Assembly: GCF_000764305.2 (NCBI RefSeq)
Contig: NW_025937277.1
Coordinates: 118,199 to 182,198 of the forward strand
Source: Hyalella azteca
Lineage: Eukaryota; Arthropoda; Malacostraca; Amphipoda; Hyalellidae
Direction of reading: 5' to 3'
DNA: 64,000 nucleotides
The notes under the pieces were generated by a model. That model worked only from the letters and a program-made list of their open reading frames with translations, made no database searches and was not told the DNA's origin. This document shows, piece after piece, positions 45,705 through 57,652 of this stretch. The position numbers and the translations under genes are program-made. The stretch's first letter is position 1. The number at the start of each line of letters is the position of its first letter.

Positions 45705-47905
45705 CGTACATACAAAATTAGTTTGATTTTTTCGGGTAACTTCTCATAATTTCATTCTCATCGGAGCTGAAAACTAAAATCAGTAGCAGCCAGTTCTCTT
45801 CTCATTTTCACAAAAATAAATAAAATAAAGGCACGTGGAGCATGGTAGGTCCTTGGGTTCTGATATCTTTACCGATCAAATATTTAGAAGAGTTAACGTA
45901 AATGTTGTAATGACTTACATCATAATTACACTATACAGCGTAGATAAGAATCGAAACCCCAATAAACATGTTTAGAAAATAATAAGTTGAATTTGAACAA
46001 TATAACAGCGCACTACAAGCAAACTGACCTTGGTTGACCCTGTAAACTGCTGAATCATTTTGATGAATTTCACCCCGAAGAGAAAAAAGAAATTGCATGC
46101 ATGACTGGGGGCCCGAAACGTGACGCAGACAGCCTATCGAATTGTCGTGCGTGATGTGGCGAGCGAGCGAGTTAAAAAGTTACTTCGGCCTAACAAATTT
46201 CGGGTGTACAGTTGAAAGTTTGGTCTGGTGTTCCATGCACGATGAGAAACCAAAATAAATACTAATGTATGCAATAATTGTAATAAAACCACAATTAAAT
46301 ACGAGAAAACAAAAGTTTTACGCGATAAGTAAATAAAAAATAATGAAATGTAATTATCATATAACAGAATTCTGATACTAAATAGCTTACAGTATAATAA
46401 ACCGGAGACATTATTGCCAACGAGGCAGCAGCAAAAAAATACTTAACACAACTGGCAAGATGAAATTTCAAGCTTCCATGCATTACTAATTATACCGGAT
46501 TCTGTTAAAAATTTGTCCTAGTCTCTTGTCATGCGTGTAACAATTAACAACATACCGTACTTCGAACAATTCAATCAATTTTATATATGAACAAGTTTCC
46601 TGGCGCCTAAACTATACTTCAAGGTTATCAACTATCGACTTTTGTCATCCACGACCGGGGCTCGGGCAGACGAAGGAAGTTTAATAAATAAAACAGCTGA
46701 CTGCGCAAATGAAAACATTACCAATTTCATGTAAAGCGAATGGTATGTAGATACAAAATTAGTGCGATTTTTTCGTGTAACTTCTTCGAATTTCATTCTC
46801 ATCGGAGCTGAAAACGGAAATCGGTAGCAGCCATGGTTCTCTTCTCACTTTCACAATAATAAATATAATAAAGGCACGTAGAGCATGGTAGGTCCTTGGG
46901 TTCTGATATCTTTACCGACTAAATATTTAGAAGAGTTAACGTAATCGCTGTAATGACTTACATTATAATTACACTATACAGCGTAGATAATGATCGAAAC
47001 CCCAATGAATATGTTTATAAAAGAACAAGTTGAATTTGAACAAGATAACCAGCACACTACAAGTAAACTGACTTTGGTTGAGCCTGTACACTGCTGAATC
47101 GTTTAAAAATAAGCTTCACCCTGAAAAGGAAAAAGAAATTGCATGCATGGCTGCATGGAGACCCGAAACGTGACGCAGACAGCCTAACGAATCGTTGTGC
47201 GTGATGTGGCGAACGAGTTAAAAAAATACTTCGGTATGACAAATTTCGGTGTACATTTGAAGAAAGTTTCGTCTGGCGTTCCATTTACGATGAGAAAACC
47301 AAAATAAATACTGATGTATGGAATTATTGTAATACAAAAATTTGACCTGGGAGAACAAAAGTTTTACGCGACATGTAAACAAATTATAATGAATTGGAAT
47401 TAATTATATACAGAATTCTGATACTCAGTCACTTACAGTATATTCAACCGTCAACCGGAGACATTATTCCCAACCAGGCAGCAGCAAATTTTTCAACACG
47501 AGACCACATGAAAATTTGCAACAATATATTGCATGAATTAAGCACTCTCAAAAGATGATAGACTTATCACAACTGCAAGATGATATTTCGAGCTTCCATG
47601 CATGCATTACTGCACCAGTTCCAGTTAAAAATTTGTCCTAGTCTCTTGTCATGTGTGTAACAAGAACCTTGTAACTTGTCGTGTGTGTCAGTATGTTGTG
47701 ATGTGTGTAACACTATAACAACATTCTTCGAACAATTCAATCAATTTTAGCTATGAAAAAGTTTCCTGGCGCCAAAACTACTTCAAGGTTATCAACTGCT
47801 ATCGACTTTGTCATCCACGGGGCTCGGGTTGACGAAGCAGGTTTAATAAATAAAACAGCGGACTGTGCAAATCAAAACATAACCAAGTTCATGTAAAGTC
47901 CATGG
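45705..47905. repeat. Tandem segmental duplication, about 1.04-1.16 kb unit
   Basis: Copy 1 spans about 45705-46745 and copy 2 about 46746-47905. Shared markers include AATTTCATTCTCATCGGAGC, GGTAGGTCCTTGGGTTCTGA, ACACTATACAGCGTAGATAA, CCCGAAACGTGACGCAGACA and a final AATTTCATGTAAAG-type block. Copy 2 carries about 110 extra bp between 47470 and 47720. No ORF is shared intact, so it is a non-coding duplication or an unrecognised element in tandem. Confidence 0.9.
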
Positions 47906-50900
47906 TAAACCAGGGTTGGAGTAAGCAGGTAAAATCCCAAAACATACGACGAAATTCCAAAGCAGATAAAATTCCAAAACGTGCGACGTTAAATCCGTCT
48001 AAAATTGAATCGAGGACAACACGAAAAATATTTGCGTTCTTTTGCCGAAAAAAACTTGGGCGTTCCAACGAATCTTTATATTTTAACTTTAGGGGCGATG
48101 TATTTATTTAGGAGCGATGCAATGCAAACAAATGCGCTGCGAATGAGAGTGTTAATAAGCTGATATAAAGTACTTAGCAACAGCACTCTTTTAACGCCGA
48201 GCAAAAAGTTGGCACCTCTAAAGAAGTCACCGCATACCGGGTGAACTGAGAAGAACGTCCTCTTGGGTTCTCAGGCTCCAATGGAAGAAAATTAGGGGCA
48301 GTTATCTGTTGGGTACGTCATAGAAGGCTATAGATAATTACGAGCATGAAAAATTATTTTTTGTTCACATAATTCGATTTTAAGTAGATTTATAGAATTT
48401 CTTCCACCTTCAGAGAAACATATCAATGCAACGAGCACTTTGATAGCTTCAAAAAATTATAAATTACTGAACTATTTTCGAAAAAATGTACCTGTGTCAG
48501 AATTATATTCGGAGATTAGAGATATTGCACACTTTGAAACCTGCAGCTAAATCTTAATCTAAGTACTAACAGGAATAAAAGCTTTCAAAGACCAGTTTCG
48601 TAACAAGCATTTCAGATCAGCGTGAGATGGTAACAGACAATGGAACTGGAATTAAAATAGGTCAGTTGAATGGGTCCAACGGTTCATTCCGTTGTCAATG
48701 GGCACCGTCATGCCGGCCGCCCAAACCACAGACCACCTACTCTACTTGGTACATAATTGTTGGCCGGCTTTTTCAACTCAAAGGTGACTGTGTCTTTCAA
48801 AGGTGACTGTGTCCCGGCTGCTATCGTGTTCAATTAACTAGAACGCGCATCTTATCACAATAATGCTTCTCATCACTTAGCTTCAAGACCTATTATTTTG
48901 TTCTCCTTGTTTACTAGACAAATTTAAACAGAAATGATGTTTTTTTTTGTTCGCTTCTGACATTTTTTACCATAATTACTTCGTTTCGTCGGCGTCATAC
49001 ACTGAAGAACAATTTTGTGTTTTAAACTCACCGCCGGCATTCTAGAAATTTCTGCTCGTCAGACTCATGGTTTTACTATTCTTCAGTCCCAGTTTACAAA
49101 TATTTATTCAAGTCTTCTCCACACAGCGGTTGCGATAACTTATCTCTTCTTCCGTCCATTAAAGTTGCGCGTTTCTACCACTAAAATTCCCTATGTTGTC
49201 TTCAACTTCTTGACCACTAGGAGAGCATCGCACGAATCTGAGTTATTTATGAGAGGAACATCACCACTGGCGAAAAAGTCGGAGAAGTATCAAGATTCGA
49301 GTTAAATTAACGGTAAAGAGCGAGTGTTTATGGGACTGCTGAAGCGCCCCAGCAGTCGCTATTGCAATGTTTACACACGAGTAATTGTGAACTTGTTGAG
49401 TACATCGTACTTTCATTTTTTTTACCGCTGCATTAAAAGGACAGAAAATAGTCTAATGCACATTTGAACTGATTTGCTTCAAAAGTCATAACACGCGCGA
49501 CGAACTCACGATCACGCATCACCACAGCGTTACCTATACTTTTCGAAGCATTATATGAAAATTTGAAAAATATTTCCTATACCTCCTATGTTTAATAAAG
49601 TACTAAGTTTTACGACGCAACGTATGATTGCACTAAAGATGTTATGAAAAAACTCGAGGAAACGAGAAAATATCTGTTCAATTTGCATCGATGACGCGCA
49701 GTAGAGTAAGCAGGGCGTAGCAAACTTAGCAGTTCAACTTTGTTCCACCCTCACACATTTACGCAGCAGTTTCGTATACTCACGTGTGTTGAAGAAGAAG
49801 AATCAAATAATACTACCATGCAAGAAGAAAGTAACTAATCACTGAATCCTGACTTGAGTTTCAGTAATGCTGGACTACTGAACGTCGCTACCGTGACGGC
49901 AACTATCAGAAATGTATATATACCAATATACGAAGTAGTAATTATAAATTTGAATCAGCAGCTTATTCGACTCGCAGCACGTTTGGTAAAAACAGAGCGT
50001 AATCCACAAATAATAACGTAATTGTCACGCTTCTTTGTTGATCCTTCAAAGACTTGAATATTATAACCAGTATAATAAGTAGGACGAGCGCCTTTATAAT
50101 ATGCTTTGATGAAATGATCTCAGGGCACATTATGCAAAACTAAAGAGATGTCCACGAAAAAATGCTCTCTGGTTGGCTAAGCCTCGTCAGACCACCTGTG
50201 CTAACTTGAACATCGCAGTTGTATATAGGAATACGTCTCCGGAATGAACACTAAAGACGCAACATTCATTATACATGCAAAATAAACAATGATGGCACGC
50301 AGGTGGAACGTTCAGAGCCTTCTCTCATGGCCAACTAACTTTTTCGTACTTGCATTGAGGAATTCGCCGAAACAAAATTGAATGAAATAAATTTAGATAC
50401 ATTTTCTATTAAAAACAACTGTTGGAAATATATATCTGACTAGGTACGTTAGCAAATAAAAAAATCAAAAACTTCCAAAGGCGATATTGATATCAGTGAT
50501 ATCAGCTTGTAAATTTTTCAAGAGTAATGTCGGAAAATTTTGTGATAATAATTTCTTCCATAGGGAAATTCTGCCGTTTTATTTGTAAATTAAAACTGAA
50601 TTTTAAAGTTTTTAACTGAAATAACCTAACTCTAGCATAAAAAGCTACACAGTAACATGCCATATACCTTTTGATCGATGTAAAGGTATGGAGTTCAATT
50701 CAAACTTTCATGTAATAATTACCACTCATACAATAACCGCATCGAAGAATTACTTCTTGCAAAACAGTCACTTTTACTTTGATACTAAAGAGAAAAATCA
50801 TATCCAAAAAGTGACTCGGCGGAAGCGCGAATTTTGAGCCACTAGCGAGATAAGGATAAACTTGAGTTCGTCGTTGAGTTCAAAGCATGAGTAATGTGCA

Positions 50901-53500
50901 GTTGAAAACGTGTCACTAGCCGAGCAAAAACAAATGAGCTTGCGTAAGGAAAACATACAAGGGGAGTGAATGGAAACTTTAAAGGCAGAAGGAAATAGAT
51001 TACGTACCTTCTTATTTCTACAATTTAAAATGAATGTCATAATTAAATAACTTGTTTAGTGCATTCCTATGAATATTAAGTAGGAAGTACGGTATTTATA
51101 ACCTGACGAAAACGAGCTGTTTTATTCAAGCGTCCACATCGTGCTTCGAATGAAGTAGGTAGGCTAGTAACTCATGTTGTAACTCTCAGCTTGAGTAATT
51201 AAATTTAGTAAAACAAATAATAGCCGTGCGAGTTATAAAAGTTCTAAACACATAGGCAGGATGTAATGCTATTTGCAGTAGTTTACAGTACACTCACTTT
51301 GTGAAATCATAACATTGTAATTCAACGTTATGAAAAAATTGAAGTTCCAAGTTAGAAAATAAATTTATTTATTTTTTGTAAAACCGTTAATGACCGTAAA
51401 AATGTTTGAGAAGAAAACCACACATAAATATCCGTCAGATAAATTTCTGACTAACAGATTGTCAGACCTTTATTAGTTTTTAACTGGGAAAGAGTTACCG
51501 GTTTGCCGAACTCTGAACTAACTCATCGCTTGCCTTGACAAAACACGTGCATCTGCATCACCGTCTCGGCACCGTCACGGGTGAATCTAGGCAAGGTTTT
51601 ACTGAAATAATGATTCTGTTGAGATTAATTCATAACAAATCAATAAAAGGAGCAATCTAGTAATAAATATATCTCAACTCACCTATTATGTTAACGATAA
51701 AACAATCAAATATTCTATTCCAAGTGTTGACAGGCAGAGATTCACATTCTCCTCGTGGCACACTACTACTTCTCACGGCGCCTAAAGCTCGACTGTGGCC
51801 GTGTGGCGGCGCCGGGCGCGAAGCGTTCACGAGAGAAGTCGCGACTGCGGCTCCCATGATAAATACGATGACCGAGTCCAAGGGAGTAACGAGCCAAAAG
51901 CGCTACCAATAAACAAGTGATCTTTCCTGCATCATCTACAACGAAACATGCAACTTAAGAAACTTACTATGCTCATTTTATCACATCATATGCGTTTCAA
52001 TTTACAGCAATGATGTAATAAATCTATCGAATGCGTTGGCCTCACCAACAATTCTGTCGTCTGCTGCACTCAAACGAAACTGAGTGCACTGAGAATACTT
52101 TATCGATAAACGTATTTACTGTTTTGTACCGGAAAAATATTCGCACTGGCATTATTTTATGCAGCGAATCAAGTATCATTGAAACATAATACCAATTTTT
52201 CCTCTCAGTTTTACCGCCAAGTTACCATGACAACGGACCGGGGGCGTCCTGAAATTTTACGGGAAGATTGCGTCATCAGCTTCAGCAAAAAAAAAATATT
52301 CGTTTCGAACTGCCATTTCCATCAAGTATGCAAAGAAATATTTCATTAAGATGGACAGAATGGTCACACTATGCAATGGTTAGCAAAAACAAAATAGAAT
52401 TTTGATTAGAATTTTCTTGTATGATAACCAACAAACTTATAATCGACTTATTTTATGTCGATACAGCATAAAACATCATAGACATAGAATAAGCGGCTGC
52501 ATCGCTAATTCCGTTTCATGGGTCAATAAGTACAAATCGATTTTATATTTTACAATATTTTTCCCCTGCTCCACTGCGCCCTGAACATTTGAAATCAATT
52601 AACACAAGATAAACCTAAACAGATTATGCACAAATTTGCTATTATGCTAATGGTTACCGTACTAGGCATAAGTTAAATTTCAATGTACTATTATACTATA
52701 GTTATAAATTATTACGCACAAGAACGGTGGCAAAGTCTAGGGTACCACTTGTGGTTGACCATAAGTATTGGAGAAAGGACTTGGTTGTTCGGAACCCGTA
52801 ACTAGTTGTGACAATATAATGTCCAAATCGGCCAAGTGTCGAGCTTCGGCCTCATCTAAGCTGATACTAAACTACTGTAAATAGCGACACACCTGCATAA
52901 CAAACTTTCCGATCATACAGTAATTACAACATTAAAAACCTTCGAAATATTTACAACCAAAATTGAAAAGGAAAAAATGCCCTTAAGTATCAAAACAAAA
53001 ACATTATGCATCTCAGTTTGGGCACAAAAAGATTATAGCTTCTATCTCCTATTGCGAGTCAGTAAGGGCTTAAATAAATAATTGAGGACCCACACGTGCA
53101 CGTTTGTTTTGTTAACGAATGCATTATCACTTATAGAAGAAATAAAACTGGCATTTATGTTTTTCAGAATCAGAAATAATACTTCCAAGTCATGCAAAAC
53201 GTTCTGAACTTCATAATTGTTAGTTTAGCTATAAAATTTACCGTTAGTGACACGATTTTGCCCTCGGACGACAAACGAAATCCATTGCCACATAAAAAAA
53301 AACTTTATAAATAATTTTCGCTGTACGAGATAAATGCATTCACACTGCTTCTTTCGACATAGTGACCTCTCATAACGAGTGAATTTTTCGTTAAATCGTT
53401 CACATAACAAAATCTTATCAGATCCTAGTGAAAATATATATAATAATGTATCCCAAATATCGTATCCTAGTGAAAATCAATAGCAAACATGATGCCTTGC
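47906..53500. other. Non-coding region; one GC-rich exon-like island
   Basis: It is largely AT-rich with no recognised domain. A 16-bp direct duplication (CAAAGGTGACTGTGTC) lies at about 48780-48815. The notable island at 51683-51880 is listed separately. ORFs such as 49015-49305 match no family I know. Confidence 0.4.
51683..51857 (-). other. Possible exon (minus) with a good donor; function unknown
   Basis: The frame from ATG 51857-51855 (MGAAVATSLVNASRPAPPHG) runs through a GC-rich stretch to AACATAATAG|GTGAGTTGAG, with the exon end at 51683. The frame stays open upstream without another ATG. It could be a 5' exon of the SLC7 transcription unit, which runs the same way 12 kb downstream, or the first exon of an unrelated short gene. 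No homology was recognised. Confidence 0.25.
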
Positions 53501-53520
53501 AGGTTGCAGCTAAATAGGAT

Positions 53521-53526
53521 TTTATT
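53521..53526 (-). terminator. Candidate polyadenylation signal of the GT11 gene
   Basis: Minus-strand AATAAA lies about 245 nt after the stop codon at 53773-53771. Confidence 0.4.
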
Positions 53527-53770
53527 AGTGCTTACCATACAATCAGACCCTTGTACCAATCCAAATCTTATTTAAAATACTATACGTAAAACAATATCAC
53601 AGGACAGTCCCCCATTCGTTCCGCTAATCGAGAATAGGAACTACTAGCACACTTGTTCGGTTTAATTATAGTTGACCTCTTCACATTCTTCACACTTGTT
53701 TTTTTTCGCGATAGTGGAATCTAAAAGCATTTTATAGTTTTAAAAATGTCAACTTAAAACATCACAGGTT

Positions 53771-56700
53771 TCATTCTTCTCCGGATTTGTACATTATAGT
53801 TATATATTCGGTTCTATTTTGCATTTTGCCTATTTCATCAAAAGCTTGGTGAGGCGGATACCGTACTTTATCCCCATCGTTTTTGTGATCCGGATATGCA
53901 ACCGTTTCTGCCTCCGACAGCAATATTCCCCACACTCCGAAAGATCCATGGGAATAAATGATGTGGGCAAAAGAGGATAGGAGGATTAAATCCTCTTCCG
54001 GTGAGCGTCTGTCATCGGCTAAAATCACGTCTCGCGAATTCTTGGACAGATTCTCTCTGCACCAATCGTACTCGCCTGGCTCCGTGATAACGATGAATAG
54101 AGGCTTCTCAAATCTATGAAGATAGACGCCAGATATATTTCATTAAAAATATTAAATATTTCATTTTTAACCTACAAATACAATTAGGATTAAAATATGA
54201 AACTCTGGCACATTAGAAACAAAAAAGTTCATTAAAAGCTTAGCTTGAAAAGTCATTGTAAGGTTGGTATATCGAAACGGTCTTACAAGACTTACATCGA
54301 TGATCGAACCGGTTACTGGTTAACCCAAAGCCGAAAAAATGGAGTTCAGAAACCGTATAATAAAAACTCACTTAGCAGCCGATTTCACGTCTATCAGATA
54401 AGCAAACTCCATTGAAACTAGCTTGCGAAAGCTTTGGTGGGTTGAGCTTGAAACGTCGTCAGTGATTGGCTGACGGAGTAACGACCACTCAACTATTTTT
54501 GATAGCACGTCCCCACTAGAGTCTAGAGAAGAGAGAGGCTCGATGGTCCAACGAACGTTATCTGTGTTATTGCCAAATACCCGTTTTCTCTATTATGAAC
54601 AACTCACCGTTTTCTGTAGTATTTGAAGGCAGCCTCGTAGTATTGGCGTGGTAAGACTCCCCCGAAATTGTACTTATCCAGCACCGTCCAGTAATCGCTC
54701 CTGCGCACGTGGATGCCGACCAACGTGGTGTCCTTGGATTGTGAGTAAAAACTTGGTGGAATTTGGTGTCTATCAATGCAATGTCTATAGTCTTTAATAA
54801 GTGCATCGTGCGTTTTTCAGTAACTAACAACAAAACATATTCTCAAACAGTTCTTCTGCTAGCCAGCAAGATATCATTTCAATGACTGATTTTTTTTTTC
54901 CTATTATCGAAGCTTCTCATTTTTTCACCCTCTTACACTGCTTCTGTTCAACGTAATAAATTATTCTTATCTTCAATGACCTACCTCATTTTTTAAATTA
55001 TATTTGTTTACATATCAGTGAAATTATAAAACAATTTTGTTTTTACTTGGTAGTTTCCTAAATAAGTTAATTTTTCGTTTCGGAATAATTTTCAGAGGAA
55101 AATCGCACGGCAACTGAAATGGAATCGTGTGTCAAACCTGCTGAATCATTTGGCTCTAGATTAATAAAATTAGCATCCTTCATGAAATGATTTGATTTTC
55201 ATAGCCAACCGACCTTCACGATACAATTATTCTAAATGATAACTAACCAGCTTGCAGGCTGGTTAGTTATTGGCTGATGATTTCGGCCAAATAAATTCAG
55301 TGAACAAGAATTTTCAACGGAAAATATTCGACTTTCAAAATGGTCTTTTATTCTGTTTTAGCGGTCGTTATCAACCTCTTTTGTCGGGAATCTGCAGTGA
55401 AAGCTTTGGAAACAAACTCACGTCATCCACAGTGAAATTCTTCAAAGATTCCACATTGCGCGTCATGTTCTGAAGCCGAAGAGCTGCAGCTTCCTGCAAA
55501 CCATTCACTGATATAATTGCTATTTGATCTTCAAATTGAACAGTTCAATGGTCCGCTTGTGCTCTTGATAAGCCAGACGTTATTATGGGAAAGTTTCGAA
55601 CAACTAGTGCACATAAATTAGCTTATGAAAATTTTAATTTTTGATACAATGGTATATTTTAATTTGAAGTGTTTTGACTTACTCTACAACCATCGATACT
55701 CGTATTCCCACATTTAATATTCCCACATCAGAACAATTTCATAATAATAATAAAGCATTACATGTATAATGAACTGTTCTCTGAATTTTTGTTTAACAAA
55801 ATCAAGGCTGAAATAATGCAAAAAAATGTAACAATAGTTGCTAGAAATAATCCTATCATTTTGATTCAGCATGACTTCCAGTAAGAAATAAATTCGATTT
55901 TCTATTACTGTCCAGTTACCGTATAGGTACAATGACTGATGAAAAAAAAAAAAAATTAACCTTCAGTTCAGAATTAACAATGAATTCACTGAGCCATTGA
56001 AGTCTGGACTGCCAGATCTGCATCACGTCGCACGGAGTGTCCCAAATGACTAGCAGCTCGGCCCTGTTGGTTTGGTTGAGCAAGCGTTCCCGGGCTTTAG
56101 GGTAGGTAATCCAAGCGACGTGCTTCAGGCGCTGCGAACGAAAATCCAAGTAAAAAAATACGAGATTATTTCACAATCCAGGTGACGTGATCCAGGCGCT
56201 GCGAACGAAAGTACAGGTAAAAAAAATATAACTCGGTACTCACTGCAGTGAGTGACAGAGAGCGCATTTTCTCGTCGACGAAAACTTGAGGTCACGGACA
56301 GACGGACGGACAGACGGACGGACATGGCGAGCACAATAGTGCATTTTTCCATAAATGAGAAAATGCGCTAAAAATACGATATTATTCCATAATCCGGGTG
56401 ACATGCTTCACGCGCTGCAAATGAAACGATGTGAAAAAATTTACCAGTTTTTTTACAATAGAGACGACGCACTGCAGGCAAAGCAATAAGGAGTAGTATA
56501 TTGAATATTGTCTGGAATAAGGAGTGTAATGAAGAGAAATTATTAATATTGAACCCATTAAATAGGTGAAGTTGCAAAAAAGTTATGGAAATGAAGCGAT
56601 CTTAGTGATCTTATCGACGTGCATGAACTCGAGTAACCATTGGCTCAACTCTTATCGTTTCATTGTTCTCTGATAAATTGGCTCTGTGATCCTTATTTAG

Positions 56701-57564
56701 GAATACAAAATCAAATTTAAAGGTTACGTCAGTGATCGATATGTGAACTACTATCACTTCAAGATCAAGGCTTGATAATCTATATGATAATTTCTGGTTG
56801 TTCCACACCTCAGACTCGCAGGGGCTCGAAGGCGTCTTCACTGACAGGTGGGGGAAGATGGGGGCGAGGGCTTCGTGCATGCTCACCGACGTCCTTATCT
56901 GTGAAATGGCGTGACTAGACATTTCTATTGAAAACTTGTCCGGCTAAATTTGTTCATCAATTTGTTCATCTCTTTATCATCAATGCATGCGAGTGAATGC
57001 AGATATATTCACAAGATCAGGAGGAAAACATTAGTTCAAAAACATTTATCTAGATTCTAGAGGTCCATCTTATTCTTCTGATTTCATGATTTATAAAACA
57101 GATTTTCACTCGCCTGAGAACTAATGGCGCAAATCAACGCATTAAAGTCAGAAATATTTGATGAATGTGAATCTACTCACATCCACCGAGAAGAAATCCG
57201 CCAACTTGAGTAGATGAACGTACTCGCATATAATGTTACCAAGACGTCCCTTTGGTTTCCAAACAACCAATGGCTTTGATCTATCACATTCATCTTTGTG
57301 TACTGAATGTTTATCAAGTTGGTTCGGAATTATATTAACTTGCGGTTGTGGATAAGCTAAAACGGTAGCCCTGGGTTCGTTGTACAAAAATACATAGAGA
57401 ATAAAAGTAGTTAAAAGAATAGTAACACAACCAAGCAGCCATTTCAGCCTCGGGGTTGAGACGACAGGGGCTTTCTCCCCCCTGTACATTGCTCGTCTGG
57501 CAAGGAGAGAAAGGGACCAAGATAATGCCAAAATTATAATTCCAGAATTAGTATCAATTTTCAT
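53771..57564 (-). CDS. GT11-family alpha-1,2-fucosyltransferase-like enzyme, six exons
   Basis: Exons (minus): 57564-57181, 56898-56809, 56131-55961, 55493-55422, 54732-54608, 54113-53771. Phases agree throughout and give 394 aa. GT11 enzymes move fucose from GDP-fucose to the 2-position of galactose in the Golgi. Seen: a signal-anchor helix (about residues 41-62, WLLGCVTILLTTFILYVFLY), a short stem, KGRLGNIICEY (105-115, donor-binding start motif), MHEALAPIF, VGIHVRRSDY (244-253, the GT11 V(G)xHVRRGDY motif with Gly replaced by Ser), WCRENLSKNSRDVILADD and SHGSFGVWG near the C-terminus. N-glycan sequons: NMT, NFT, NRT. Met26 is an alternative start that would leave a more typical short cytosolic tail; residues 8-22 are also hydrophobic. 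The acceptor substrate cannot be inferred. Intron 2 contains a MITE and decoy copies of the exon 3 acceptor. Confidence 0.94.
55239..55270. repeat. Perfect 13-bp-stem hairpin in GT11 intron 4
   Basis: ATAACTAACCAGC (55239-55251) and GCTGGTTAGTTAT (55258-55270) are separated by 6 nt. It is stable enough to fold in pre-mRNA, but no function is known. Confidence 0.85.
56108..56435 (-). repeat. Triplicated 3' splice junction of GT11 exon 3
   Basis: The real acceptor TTCGTTCGCAG|CGCCTGAAGCACGTC starts exon 3 at 56131. Copies of the acceptor plus about ten codons lie upstream in the transcript. At 56198, TTCGTTCGCAG|CGCCTGGATCACGTC reads RLDHVTWIVK-stop. At 56414, CATTTGCAG|CGCGTGAAGCATGTC reads RVKHVTRIME-stop. 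The unit is 67 bp; the 216-bp gap between the two decoys equals the unit plus a roughly 149-bp MITE insertion. Confidence 0.88.
56229..56371 (+). mobile_element. MITE-like dispersed element, copy C (inside the GT11 intron 2 duplication)
   Basis: Same family as the copies at 34.5 and 44.3 kb, with the GGACAGACGG microsatellite and AGCGCATTTTCTC/GAGAAAATGCGCT pair. The uninterrupted neighbouring repeat unit gives its empty site, showing it is a discrete insertion of about 149 bp. Confidence 0.87.
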
Positions 57565-57652
57565 ACAATTAATTGTACACTACTAACTTCTACCAACTAA
57601 TTTGCAGAGGAATTCTTTCCTACGCATTTTCAGGTTATTAAATCAAAAAGTA

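Noticed and set aside
39746..51683. Joining the 51.7-kb candidate exon to the SLC7 start exon through TTCAG|CGATG, which would be in frame
   Set aside because: The putative acceptor lacks a pyrimidine tract and the frame match has a one-in-three chance. It is kept only as an isolated candidate exon.
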